From NCBI GenBank assembly GCA_025403435.1, contig CM046345.1, forward strand, positions 7,568,235 through 7,632,234: a DNA stretch of 64,000 nucleotides. The letters run 5' to 3'. The notes below the pieces were generated by a model that saw only the letters and a program-made list of their open reading frames with translations, was not told where the DNA came from and ran no database searches. The stretch comes from Artocarpus heterophyllus. Its lineage: Eukaryota > Streptophyta > Magnoliopsida > Rosales > Moraceae. Of this stretch, positions 21,701 through 35,380 are shown piece by piece (positions within the stretch are counted from its first letter, which is position 1; every line of letters begins with the position of its first letter). Made by a program: the position numbers and the translations under genes.

Positions 21701-24675
21701 TTATAAACCTATAATCTTCTTAAAGTATGTGTTTCTGATATCTATCATGTATTTACCAATTTTGCATAAAGCAAAGGTTCATGTCATGGCATATATATAT
21801 AAATATAAGTAAATTTCAATTTGTTCAAATCTAGTTACTTAGATTTTGGTAAAAGGCTGCCACTTCCTTTGCCATGCTTTTTGATAAGGGAGCCAGCTTG
21901 CAAGAATTTATTTCCCAAATTAAAGTGGACGTCAGAAAACAAAAGAGAAGTGGGGGCAGACAAGGAAATTAATTTTTAGGTGCATGGTGATTTTTGCTGC
22001 CATTGTACGCAAACTGATTGTTCTTTGTATTGTAATTTTCACATATGAATAAGCATTTATGTCTTGGTACCTGCAGATCCCCTAACCCCTAACCCCTAAT
22101 GTACAAAACTATTCAGGAATTTTACATTTGTGGAGTGATTAATTAAGCTACTCATACCATTAGGGTAACTTTGACTATTAGCATCTTCAACAAAAAGGAA
22201 CGGTTCTTATTTTCTGACCTTTTTTTAATGGTTCGGAAAATTATACAGTAGGGTATAGAAAAAAAAAATCTATTTAAAATTATTATATTTGTATTAAATT
22301 TTGTTAAGTTTGTAATTTTTTTATTTGATATGATTTTGATTAGATTTAACGTTAAAAATATACACCATTAATAAAGCTCTTAATACTTATTCTTGCTTTG
22401 ATGGAAGTTCAAAACGTGACATGCAAGGACTTTGGACTTTTTCAAGTTAGTTCTTTAGTATAGTTTTGATTTAAATATGCATTTTGATTATGATGTTGCC
22501 ATCTGTTTTTATATTTTTCCAAAATAACTTGTTACAATGGTGGTTGTGACCATCAAGGGTCGTGATCGGTGTTCACAACCTTTGGGTGTTGAAGGTGCCT
22601 CGTGGTGGCAGTGGGTTGGCACCACGCATGCCCCGATGCCTCTGTAGGTCACATCCTGCTTTTGGCTGTAGGGCGCGGCGGTGTAGCCTCCAGGGCTGTG
22701 GGTTGCCAAAGGGTTTTTTTTTTTTTTTTTTTTTAAAGAATTTCTATTATTACACAAAAATGTGGTGAACTTGGTATTTCATTGAAATACAAAAATATTT
22801 TTCAATTTATGAAATGGTGTGAATCGAGTGATCAAATGTAGTTGATTCTATATATATATATATATTTTCATGGAAAGGTGATTTTGGACTATTGATTCTT
22901 CCTCTAAGGGCTCCAATAGGGAAAAGTAGGACGTTCATACCAAAAAAAAAAATGAATAGTCAATCTTAAACAATTTACTTGTAAGCTCAAAACCTACCAA
23001 ATCAATTATATATGAATTATTTTACTTTGGTTTCTCTTGAAAATTTCGAAGCAATGAATACGATCAAACATAATTTTTTTTTTTTTGTTGATTGTTTTCT
23101 CTCCAAACCCATTAAATGAAAACATGAACTCCTGAATGAATTTAAGGAATCCATGTTTAGAGAATTGGTGTTGGGATTCATATTTTATAGAGATTTGAGT
23201 CTAATTTATTCATTCAATTCTTAATGGTGAATAGTTGGAAACACAGCTCGTATAGGAATATAGATTCAAAACAAAGATTTAATGCTTTTGGCATAAACGG
23301 TAAGAACCGTTCTTTTTATAGCTGAAATCGTTTTTATTACAGTATTTTCTCTCATAAAATTTAAACAAAAAAAAAAATGATTCTAACAACTAAACAACGG
23401 TTCTAACCCTCTCAAACATACCCTTAAACTAAAAACATTGTTGCAATTCGAATTTTATTAAAAAAAAAAAACACTACTATTCAAATCTATGTTCTCAAAC
23501 GGGCTCAAATACCCTACTGCAAAAGAATCCTGTTGGCACATATTCAATCCCAAACCGTTAGCCAAAAACTCATGCTTAGCAACAAGATTGAACACTCATT
23601 TCTAGAACCCAACTAATCCCCAAATACCATAAGAGTGGTCACCACAGGTGGGTAGGTGGTAATCAATATATGAGGAGTACACTGAGAATGAGATATCAAT
23701 AAATTTCCAACAAGAATGAATGGAATTCCAGTTTTTGCTAAAGGGGTTTTCCCTTTTGCCTGGCATATGATAGATGTTGGTCATAATGCTCACCTAAATG
23801 TCTTTTGAACTAAGGATACTTTGTGGACACACATCACAACACTGCAAACGACAAGAAAATTATGGTACCAGTCACGCGAGCAACACCAGAAATGGGGGCA
23901 ATTCTTGCTTTCCAAGCGTGGGTACGATATTGTCTCCCAAAGAAGTTATGTTCCTCTTCTACAGAAAAAAGAAATAATTCACATTTAAGCTAAGGCCACT
24001 ATACACCTTAGTGCCTACTTTAAGGTTCAAAAATTGTGATAGGTCATCTTATAAATATATATATATATATATATATATGAGATTTCTGATATGGGTACTA
24101 AAAAAGGAATCTATTAATAGATATTTATTTTTTAACCGTCAGATTTATAGTGAAAACAAATTATGATCAGGTCTAACTGTCATGAAAAGTCTTATTTGAT
24201 AGCTCATCTTAAATATATATATATATATATAATGGGATATTTCTAGTAAGCATTAAAAAATAATTTATTATCATATATTTATTTTTCCGTCATCGTATAA
24301 AAAAAATTGATTTTAATCAAATCTAATAAAGTTTTTGGTGGGGTTCCTTATCGAAGAAAGACTTGTGTAGGTCGAGGCCATGTGATTTTTATATGCTAAG
24401 TTTGTAAGATTTATATTACTATTTTTCACCACCTTTATGAAAGAAAAGCTGAAAGATACTGTGGATTTTTTTTTAATTCCCCCTAAAAGGACTGGCCACC
24501 ACCGTGAGTTCTTAAAGCTAGAACGAGAGATCTTATTTTTTTGGGCTGTCACATGGAGATGGGGTATCAATAATCAAGCTATTGCCATAAAGTTTATGTA
24601 GAGTTTATTGATTATTATTATTATTATTATTATTATATGAATCTCCATGCAAACTAAAAATAGTATAAATAATTC

Positions 24676-24839
24676 GGTGTTTGACGTAGGATAGTTCACA
24701 CCATTATTTAAGTCATGAACAATGTAAAGCTTTTATATGTTATAATAAAATGAAAAAAATTGCTACAGTATAAAATTTTCATATACTACAATAAAAACAA
24801 GTCCTATCTAATTATTTCCACTACTATACTAAACACCCT
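24676..24839. mobile_element. small MITE with GGTGTTTG..AAACACCC ends
   Basis: Starts GGTGTTTGACG and ends ACTAAACACCC, imperfect terminal inverted repeats around AT-rich sequence that includes the CTACAGTATAAAATTTTCATATACTA-like core seen in other copies (30292-30455, 60936-61052). Likely non-autonomous DNA transposon. Confidence 0.55.
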
Positions 24840-25809
24840 GTAAGATTACATATGACTGTCTATTATAAGTATATTTGACCCCAAATAAAGACTACATTCA
24901 CCGGTGAAAAAATGATGAAGGCATCAAGATTTGAATTCAAAGGAAAGACCCTTTCGATGCCTAAAATAAAGCTTATCAATAACTGGTTACAATAAATTAT
25001 TATTATGGATGGACAAAATTTACACAGAGTTTATTATAATTAATTCTTCCTTTCTTTTTCTTTGTTTCTTCTTTTTTCTCTTACTAAAAGTTTGCTAGGA
25101 GGATTGGTCAAAAAGGTTCTCGGCAACACCTACCCAAAAAACGGGTCATGATGAAAGTTTTAAAGCCGCGTAATCGAGTGCTTAAGCTTCTTATCCATCA
25201 AATTTTCCGCTAGAAATTTGACAAATTAAAGAAGCAATAATGATGGTTTGAGAATAGTGATGAGCCTCTCAAAAGCTTTTGTGAACTTATCTGTTTTATG
25301 ACCAATTGTTTTATAAAGTAGAGCCTCATGGCAATTACTAAAGGCAAGCTTTAAAGTTAAGCGGAAAATGAAATCTGCGAATTTGTTTATACATAATTTG
25401 ACCCCTTTTGCTTTGCTTTGTTTGCCTCAGCTTTCACTATTTGGCATTTGCAAACCCCAAAATGGTAAACCCCATCGCTTAAGTAGATTCACAACTATTC
25501 ACACTAGCACAGGTCGTTTGGTACAATCATAATAAGACTTGTTCGTCCCACAATAAGAATTTTAGTTCTAGTCAATCCCACAATGATACAAGAATTTACT
25601 TCATGAGAGATTTATATATCACACAGAAATAATGTCTTCATAGAATTATCTCGATACGTCACTCTCACTCTCGACCTCTGAACAATTTACTTATTAGCAA
25701 ACAAAGGTAACATTTTTCTTGCTAGCAAAACAAAAGTAAAACAAATGAAAAAACTATTTACCACCAAAACACTTCTTGAAACCAATTCCGATTCTAATTA
25801 AACACATTT

Positions 25810-26311
25810 GGGGCATGTTTACTTTGTATCAAAAGAAAAGAAAGAGTAAGGAGTGATTTTCTTTCCACTTAAATAATGTATTTACTTACAAAAATCAATA
25901 AGGAGAGTTTTGTGGGCCTTACACAATATAGAGATAAGGAAATGAAATACCAATCCTTCTATACTCTTTAGTATTAATTCCCCATCAAAGGGAATATATA
26001 CCATATTTACTTAAATATTTAAATTTAAATATTATTATTTAATAGCTATTAGTTATATAAAAATAATATTTTAGTAATTATATTGAATAAAATGATATTT
26101 TAGTAATTATATTGAATAAAATCTCATTCTTAAGTAAGTAAACGTTAGAAAAGAAATGAGATTATTTCTTATTATCCTCATCAAATAAGCAAATAAATAT
26201 TAGGAATGGAATAAATGATGCTAACTTTCAACACTTTGCTCTCCTTTTCAATCTCATTATTTTTTCTTTTATATTCTTTTACATTCTTTTACGGTTTGGT
26301 AAACATGCCCT
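25810..26311. mobile_element. MITE with GGGCATGTTTAC terminal inverted repeats
   Basis: About 500 bp beginning GGGGCATGTTTACTTTG and ending GGTAAACATGCCCTA; the terminal 12 bases are inverted copies. The interior is AT-rich, with a 31-bp unit duplicated around 26068-26127. No transposase. Superfamily uncertain (hAT-like ends). Confidence 0.65.
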
Positions 26312-27159
26312 AAGGTTATGTAGAATAGACCGAAAACCGTCTAAACTTTTCAAAATGGAGGGTATATGAGAATCCACTTCGTGAAAGATCCATACGCCGC
26401 ACCAGATATTTTGCCTTTGCAGAGTAATCTAGATATGCCACTCTCAATCTCAAGGGCATCTTTTCTCCCTAGCAAAAATAAGAACAAAAATAAAACAAAA
26501 AAATGGAACTATTTATCACTCTCACTTGCTGCTCTAGTAAAATGCTTCTTGAAATCAAGTCCAATTACACACACCTTTCTTTTGTACCAACTTTTCAAAC
26601 AATAACTTTACACTTTTTTCCTGTTTTGGGGTAAAATAACATTATTATAGCTCAATTAGAGGTTTCAGTAAAGAAACAGAATCTAAAACTATTGAATTGA
26701 GCAAGTGACATTAACATATATGCAAAGACAAATTCTGAGTTACAGAATAAGAAAAAGAATGTGGAAAGGAATAGAATTGGATTCTTTTTTTCCACTCTTC
26801 AATCTGTACAATCTGTGATGTCATTATTTGAACTCTACATGGTCAACCATTTGATGCACATTTTTCCATAATTAACGGTTGATGAATTCATAAGCAAAGA
26901 ATAAACTTTTAATTATCCTCTCCAAAAGCCTGAAAAAAAAAAAAGAAAAAGAAGAGGAATATGCTCATTCTTCCATAATTCTCTGTAATGCTCTAGCCTC
27001 AACTTTTAACAAAGTTAAAGCAACTATGAAGTTGATTGTTACTTTGAATAATTTTCCAAACGATATATTCATCAGGGTCTTGCAAAATTACAGTGATCTC
27101 AATTCACACTCTATTCAACAAAGACTACTCTAAACTTTTTTTTTTGGTTGAATTTTTCC

Positions 27160-30100
27160 ATGGCTTCCACAATGAGGGAAAGCAATACTACTAGAGGTGG
27201 ACAGCATTCATCTTGTAAAGGGATCGTTCGTCGGATGGTAAGCCTTCCCCGGAGCATTTTCAGCGGATTTTCAAGAGCCATGGGGCATGGCATAGACCTC
27301 ATGGGAATAGGAGGAGGCAGAAGGAATACTACTCCTTCAACTCTAGCACCATCAAGCTTTCAACTCCTATTTCCACAAGACCAGCCCCTAACAGTCCCTC
27401 AAGAGTGTGACTTCCTCGCAAGCTTCGAGCAGCAATACGGCTCGACGCACCCGGCCTTCTACGCCTGCCATTTCATGGAGGCGCTGAAGATAGCACAAGA
27501 TGAGAAGAAGTTCTTGTTCATGTATCTTCACTCACCAGAACACCCCTTCACTCCTTATTTCTGCAGGGAAACGCTTTGTTCGGAGTTAGCAGTGCAGTAT
27601 CTTGACGCAAATTTTCTTTGCTGGGGAGCTCTTGCTAGTAGAGGTGAAGGTCAGCAAATGGCCGCAATACTCAGGCCTGCTAGCTTCCCTTTCTGTGCTG
27701 TAATAGCTCCTTCTAGTAGTGATAATATGGCAGTACTTCAGCAGGTCAGTGGAATAAGAATTATTATGGGGTAAATATTTTGGCATTTTCCTTTCTTGAA
27801 TCTTAAACTGTTGTTCTCTTTTTTGGAGAATTTCATGGTAGTATGGGAGAATATGAAATATATATATATATATATATTACTCGTAAGGTACAGTTATTAA
27901 CCGTTATATTGCATTGTAATCATATTATATCAAGAAAAATGTAGTAATTAAGTATAAATTTAATACAGATCTGACAATAATAAAAACTGTATTATACTAA
28001 TGGGTTTTTTTTTTCATGCCCTATCTAAAAATTCTCTCTTTTTTACTTATTTATCTATTTGTGAACGTGTACTAACTAGAGTGTAGAGAAGTACTGGTAA
28101 TAGTTCTGCACAGAAGTTTGATTAAGTTACTGTATCCAAACCATGATAATATTCTGTTTATGCAGTTTATTGTAAAGGGTTCTGTATAGGATGACATCTT
28201 ACTTTGTACACTGTTAGTGTTGACTATATGTTCAGTGACCTTGTGGTACAGACCTGGCGTGTGCCACATATACAGTCTAAGAATGGCAATAACAAGGATA
28301 GTTATGATTGTCATTATATTTCAAAGAGATCTGTGGGAAAAGATTTTTAGGGTGTCTCGCAAATGAGCTTAAATGGATAAGTTTAAACTCAAATATTTAG
28401 GGTGTTTAGAAGGGTAGTTTAAATCATTAATTTGAGTTTGTGAACCATGGTATGTTAGAGCTAAGAGCTTTATGTTGTTTACAATTTAAACTATTGATTT
28501 GAACTATTTTATCAAACACTCTAATTGTAGCATATGAAAGTCTTCCATTATAGCATAATTTTTTTTTACATTGTAACATATTTTTGTTTTATTATATAGT
28601 ATGTATGAGCTTTACATTGTTTACGATTCAAACTCATGAGTCTAAACGTATTTACAAAATGTAAGATATATGTCAAAAAAGAAGAAAATAGGGGTGATAG
28701 GTAAAAAATAAAAATAAAAATTAGTAATTAGGGTGACTATTTGCTCTGGTACTATGTTAAGATTAGAATTTCTCTAAAAAGATACGCTAATAGAAGTAGA
28801 CGAAAAAAGGTTTTTATTTTTCGCTACTTAAAAAGTTATGTTCTTTGTCTATGTGCAGATTGAAGGGCCAATTTCCCCGGCTGAGCTGGTAGAGATTCTG
28901 CAGAGAACCATGGAGGAGCAAGGGCTAGCGTTCGGAAGCTCAAGGGAGAAGGAGGCAGAAAAGATACGAGCAGACCGTCGATTGCGAGAGGAACAAGACG
29001 CGGCATATCTTGCAGCTCTGCAGATTGACAAGGTTTGTGCGCCATACATGTAACTTATGAGACGCACACGTATTAGGGTCCATGACTGAAAAAATTGGCA
29101 ATAATACAATATTTCAATTAGAACACTATTTAACTCCAAATGATTGAAAAAAAGACAAAAGGATGAGTGATTTTCTTTTTTATCAGGCTATATGCTTATT
29201 TAAAAAATTAAGGATGATAGTTTAGAACACAAGGAATAAGGAACAAAGAATCATCGAATTTATTTACATACCCTTATTAAACTAATAATTTTTTAATTAT
29301 GTACAACTAATTTTTTAATAAGATCCAACACTAAATTAATAAATTAAATTGCTTCTAATTCCACGTCCTAATAGATAATCAAACACTAAAAAAAAAAATC
29401 AAAATCCCCCTAAGCTTTTACTTTTTGACACGCATAATACTTTACTTTTACCTTCAAAGTCATTTTCTTTTCTATCACGTTCCATTACGATTCAATAAAA
29501 ATGGCCTTAATCTATGAAGGAGAAGGAAAGGCTCAAGAGTTTATCTTCAAAAGAGAGTGATCAGAAACCAGCAGAGGTTCCAATCAAGCCAAATTATGAG
29601 AAGTTCAGAAACAATCCCAAAGGTAGGGTGATACAGCCTTCTACTATAAGAGAAACTCCACATAAAGAAGCTGCAAACAAGGTGAAGGATCCTCAGTCAA
29701 CTACCCAGGTAAAAATTTGCCCGCCAAAATATTTCTTATGAGGTAATTAATTAACGAGCCATATGAAAATGCAACGTATAGATCATTCGACAATGTTGTT
29801 TGAACTACAGTAAGTTTGCTTTCAAATTTTGTAAGAGAAAATATCATAATAAATATAGTTCAAACTATCAGTTCTAGTTCAAACAACATTTATTAAATGG
29901 TTTATTAGTTGGGACGTTCTAGTTTTCTCTTATATCAGTTATCTCTCTCGTCGTTTATTTTTTTTAAAAAAAAAACTCGTTGTGTAAACCGGTAATAATA
30001 ATAGTTGTTTCCTTTTTTTATCAGATACTAATAAGATTTCCAAATGGGGAAAGAAGAGAACAGAGCTTTTCAAGCACAGAGAAAATCCAAGCAATTTACA

Positions 30101-30252
30101 GATTCATTGATTCACTAGCACTTCCTGGTATTGGGAACTACAGACTTGTGTCAAGCTTCCCAAGAAGAGTTTATGGGGTTGACCAAATGGGGCAGACTCT
30201 CAAGGATGCTGGTCTGCATCCTAGAGCAAGCCTGTTCCTTGAAACTGTGTGA
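27160..30252 (+). CDS. UAS-UBX domain protein, PUX10-like
   Basis: Plant UBX-domain proteins are adaptors of the CDC48/p97 ATPase; PUX10 brings CDC48A to lipid droplets. Exons: 27160-27744, 28859-29032, 29520-29708, 30025-30252 (TGA), all phase 0, 391 aa. The start is the ATG at 27160. Exon 1 has a basic N-terminus and a Gly-rich stretch (ILMGIGGG-like, near residue 45), then the thioredoxin-like UAS domain (DFLASFEQQYGSTHPAFY, KFLFMYLHSPEHPFTPYFC, FPFCAVIAP). Exon 2 has the coiled segment RADRRLREEQDAAYLAALQ. Exon 4 is the UBX domain (LIRFPNGERREQSF, the SFPRRVYG loop, LKDAGLHPRASLFLE). Compared with PUX10 it lacks the N-terminal UBA domain. The acceptor of exon 3 has a weak pyrimidine tract, so that boundary is the least certain. 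Confidence 0.9.
28399..28523. mobile_element. small MITE in intron 1 of the UBX gene
   Basis: Starts AGGGTGTTTAGAAG and ends TCAAACACTCTAA. Same end sequences as other MITEs in the window; the downstream AT-rich stretch to about 28655 is related. Confidence 0.5.
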
Positions 30253-33200
30253 CACAATTTAATTTCACAAAATGTGTATGCACCAAGAATATATATGTGT
30301 TGTTTGGAAATCCAGTAGTTTCAATAGTGGTTTCAACTAATAAGCAGTATAAAACTCTTAACAGTTATAATAAATTGCTACAGTATACAACTCTCACATA
30401 CTATAGTTTTTTAAACTTAAAATTTTAGTTTCAATTGAAGTTTCAAACGGCCTAATAATCGTATATGTAGCATAATTATAGACGGAAAGTTGATTTAACG
30501 TATCAAATATTGGTCTGGACTTGGACTACTTTTTTTTATCCCTACAGCTCTGTGACGCATGGTAAGATTAAAGTCACGGTGGTATGCAAATGTGATGCTC
30601 ACTGGAATCATAAATTATAAAAATAAATCCAAAAACAAGCACCACGATGATGAAATAAGGGGCTGGCCTTCAGTACTAGGTTCAGTTTTTCCAAGTGAAA
30701 GAAAACACTCTGGTTACTTTAATTAGGAGAATTCTATAGTGGTACGAAAAAATACCTTACTGATAAGGTTTTAGTTTAAATGGCCAGATCTGCATCAAAT
30801 TTTGTTGGTTTTGTATACCTTTTCACTTTAATGTATTTTTAATCAAATTTAATGCACTACATCTTGGGCCTTTCAGGATTCCTTGCATATTATTATTGTT
30901 GTTGATGTTGTTAGAGAATTCTTAAGATGACGAAGGTAATTTTGCTTCACCCATAGAGCAGTGTGTTTTAGCCATCAGATTTGGATTTAAATTAACGACT
31001 GTTTATGTTAAAAATATTGCAACTTGCAATACATAATTACTTCTAATTGCATATCAAACCGTTAAAAAGTTAATTTAATGGTTAAAACGCCCATGCTCTA
31101 TTGATGAGACAAAATGTCTTCTCTACCATTAAAATTGCCTTATTATTATTATTATTGGCGTTGTTGACGAATATGTTGAACATACATGATATTATTTAAG
31201 TTTATGATTATTAGAATAGTAAAAAGAAAATTGTGTTGAGGGATTTGTATCTAAATTCACTGGCGGAGAGAACTATTATTGAGTGGGGGCATGTATTTTA
31301 AAAACTATATTTTAGCCCTAAAAGTTTTTTAAAAGATTTAGATTTGTTATTGTTTTTGTAAGAAAAACTGTGCCCCGCTAAATATTTGAAAGAAGTTATC
31401 ATGCCCCTGTTTTACCCAAAAGAAAATTATAAACATGTTCCACTTAATATAAAAATATATAACTATGTATTCACTTAAAAAAAAATTATTGTTTTTATTT
31501 TTTTCATAGTACCCCTACTAAAAAAAATATTTGGCTCAACCACCGTCTCCTATGCATATTTTAAGATGTCAAATTGTATCAGCATCTTATTGAAGATGAT
31601 GAAATTTGATAAAAAAAATTTTGACATTTTAACATCTCAAAATAGTATGTTTTTAATACATAATTATCCTTATTAGATTTGCGAAGACAGCAAGCGACCG
31701 CCATAAAGAAGTGTGTTGAATCTTTTGACACAAGAAACTTGACTCCCTGACCCTGATCCAACCAGGCAAACCACCTTAATTAGCTTACGCTTCACAAAAA
31801 GTGGATTAGATTCGGAAACGACATGCTTAAGTATTGACTTTTTTCACTTCTAAATGTGTCGGAGCTGGACCATATGGAAACCGCCATAAATGAGAATAAT
31901 AAATTAATTAATAATTAAATAAAAAGTATCACAAAGACTGTTTACATCTTGACTAAATGTTGCGTTGGAATGATTTTTGGAAAGTGTGTTTCCCAAAGCT
32001 CAAGATTTATCTTCCAAGGTCTCTGTCACATGGAAGATTTTCTTGTAACAAAAGAAAAGAAAAGGATGCTTCACACCACTTTTTAATTCCCAAAATTAAA
32101 AAAAAAAAATATATATATATATATAATATTTATATTAATTTCCACAATACAAAGGAGTTGAAATCCACTTAAAGCTAAAAAAAAAAAGAAAAAGTGAGGA
32201 TTGGATGGTTAGAAAGTGATGGCAATATCTTAGTGATTACTCAAAAGATTTCCATGCCAGAAGTGGGCAGAATAACTTTAAAAGATTTTTGACCCATAAC
32301 ATGTATTGGGTTTCATTTATGTACCGATCTTTGTATAAAGGTAAATTGGTGATTAGACTAAGAAAGAAGCTAGGAAAATGAGTCACAAACAAGCCCTGAT
32401 GCTCGATTAACTATGGTAAGATTTTGTCTTAATTTCCTCCCATACTGCAAGTTGTCGTCATTTGTCAGTGTTACCGAGTTATTTTTACCTAATAGGGTGT
32501 TGGATAAAACAGTTCAAATTTAAAGTTTGAATCGATTTTAGTGTAAAGTTTTTCATGCAAAGTAAAAAGTAATTGTAACTTAAAACTTTCATATTTTACG
32601 ATATTTTAAATCGAAAGTGATTTAAACCGTTTGTTTAATAACTTTCTATGGCGAGCTGTATAAATCCTCTTCTGTTGGACTCATTTTCTTGCAAGGTATG
32701 AGAAAACTTTATAGGTCATCTGATACTTCAGTTGTAACTGAAATTTTAAGTTAAAAATCTATAACTTATGAAAGATATACACTATAGCAATTTTTTTACT
32801 TTTTATTATAGCTCTTTTAGAGCTTTATACTATTTACAGTGAAAACTGACTAATTGAAACTGAAGCGCCTAAGGGACACTTAGTTGTTCATTTCTTTTGG
32901 AAGAAAGTTAAGTGAAGAAGGAAGAGCATAAATAAATATATATATAAGATGTCTCCAGTCAGACCTCGATCAGTTATGCATTATTAATATTTTTGGTTTA
33001 ATATGGTAATCCAGTTAGCACGTTAGTGTAGCAATAAATCTGTTCAACATGGAAATATTGTTGGTGTCTTAGTGTAATACTAAATTTGTTACAGCGTAAC
33101 AATCAATAAATATTATCCTAACACCCGTGAAATTGAGTTTTGCATTTAAAAAAATTAAGTCCTAAGAAACATAACCGTGACATTAACATGTTGAACATAA

Positions 33201-33960
33201 ATGGTTACGCATGTTCAAATAATCCGGAGGTCCGATTTGAGACTTTGCCACAAAAATTCCTACATAATATATCGATAAGGCGTGATTGAAGCGGCGACCT
33301 CACCCAAACTTTTAACGCTATCTGATTTGAAATCAAGCTTTGTCTAACTCCTAAAATGGCTTCTACTTAGCCATTGACATCATTTACAAAGTCTAGATTA
33401 AAAAAGAAAGTTGAAATTGTAAGAAAATCTTGAAACTAGACAGAGAATTAAATTGTAAGTGACTGGATTTTGCATGTATTATAATTACTTATATCAATTA
33501 ATACCATTCATTCTACCATGATAAATGTGATAGTGCACTAACATTTATCATTCTATTGTAGTGAGATATGTTATCAAATGAATTGGGTGACATGATTATC
33601 TGCATTTTATCGACCTTAAAATTCAAGAATATGGGGACTTGGTGTTATGAATTCTCTCATAATGCATCTTCATTAGCATCAAATCATATAAGAATTATAC
33701 CCATTAAAAAATATGCAAATCTCGTCGAATGTAGTTGTTTGTTTGTTTGTTTGTTGTTTTTTTTTTTAAGAAATCCCACTAGAGTATTTGAAAGGTTAAA
33801 TTGATAAATTATGAGGGAAAAAAGTCGTGATATGGGCTTGGGCTTGGATAAGTAAACCTATGGACTTGGAGTTAGGCTTAGGCTTTAGACAAAAATAAAT
33901 TGGTTAACGAGACAACTAGCCTAATTATATTTAGGGTTAATGAGATAATTGGCTCAATTA

Positions 33961-34394
33961 TATTTATTGAATTAAAATATGACTCTAATTTGTAAAAATT
34001 CTACAAATGTCTCATAATGATATCATTAAAATTATTTATATGTAATTATATAGTACAATATGTAATATCATTAAGATAATTACTATATCATTAAGGACAT
34101 TTTTAAGATATTTTGAATATTGTGTTAGATTTTAATTTCATAACAATAATTAGGACACATATTGTAATTTTTTCTTATATTTATTGAATTAAAATATGAT
34201 TCTAATTTGTAAAAATTTTACAAATGTCTCAAAATGATATCATTAAAATCATTACTATGTAATTATATAGTATAATATATGATATCATTAAGATAATTAT
34301 TATGTCATCAAGTACATTTTAAAGATATTTTGAATATTATGTTATATTTTAATTTCATAACAATAATTTGATCATGTATTATAATTTTTTTAAA
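33961..34394 (+). repeat. 217-bp tandem duplication, two copies
   Basis: TATTTATTGAATTAAAATATGA at 33961 recurs at 34178 and the copies stay alignable for about 217 bp with scattered substitutions. AT-rich and non-coding. Confidence 0.8.
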
Positions 34395-35380
34395 TAAATT
34401 TTGACTTGGGCTTAGATAAGGGCGACGATGGATTCGAGAAGAGAGGGGGAAAAAAAGGAAATTGCACTAAATATCATAGTTTCATTTTTATTGTAAGCAA
34501 TCAATATTGAAGTAAATAGTATTTTTATAATCTTATAATCTTTTTAAATACTTAAATTTTCAATTTTACCTACTCTTTTTTCTTTTTTCTTCTTCTTTTT
34601 TTTTTTGTTATCTCACTATTATTTCATGTTTCTCTCTATATCATTTTATATAAAAATAAATTTTGTTTTAATCTAAGGGGGCTATTTACTAAACACTATC
34701 ACATTTTGCTCTATTTATTTTTATTCCCAATTATTGATAGGCTAATTCATTCCTTCGCTTGAAAAAAAAAAGTTGAAGATATTTTGAAAGTAAAAATTAC
34801 ACACTATTTTTTAAGAAGTAATTAAAATATGTATTTGTTTCACAAATATCATTTATATGTCCATTTTTTCAAATTACATATATTACGCATCCAAAAAAAA
34901 CTCTCTAAGTAGACTTTATCATGTATTTAGTTTTTTTTAACAAATCTCCTCATTTTTTCAAATTGAGCTATTGAAAAAAAAAAAATTGATATTAGATACA
35001 TACAGATACACTAAAACAACTACAATGTAACTCAAACAAAAAAATTATCAATGTCATTAAATTACTTACAACATCATTAAAAAAATACAAGAAGCACTAA
35101 AAAATAAATATCATTGATTTTATATAATATTGTTTTTATTACCAATATATAACATTAGCACAACCTAAATAAAATGTATCATTATCATTTAAAGTCTTAA
35201 AAAATAAATTTTATTAAGTATTATTATCATTACGTATCATTAACTTGATGAAATATCAATTATATAACTTATAAGGCACATAAAAAGACTTAATAAATAT
35301 TATATCATTATTTTATTACATGTCGTAAAAAAAAATAGAAATATCATTGTTACTTGAAGTATTAAAAAATGAATGTCATT

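Larger units (their letters stand above)
18789..27159. other. gene-poor AT-rich intergenic region with small repeats
   Basis: No gene is supported in 8.4 kb; short open frames here are low-complexity. Contents: a host 57-bp repeat at 18814-18870 (matches 4130-4186); three CCCCTAA heptamers at about 22079-22099 (telomere-like but not the plant CCCTAAA); a GC-rich island at about 22536-22714 ending in a poly-T run; (AT)n tracts near 24053-24080 and 24211-24231 inside a diverged tandem duplication (about 24044-24195 and 24204-24330); (ATT)n at about 24616-24637; a small MITE at 24676-24839 and another at 25810-26311. Promoter elements of the downstream UBX gene are not clear. Confidence 0.5.

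Noticed and set aside
22079..22099. Telomere-like repeat CCCCTAACCCCTAACCCCTAA
   Set aside because: Only three units and not the plant telomere heptamer CCCTAAA; treated as a chance simple repeat.
27148..27159. Upstream TTG start for the UBX protein
   Set aside because: The first ATG at 27160 has good context and nothing supports non-AUG initiation.
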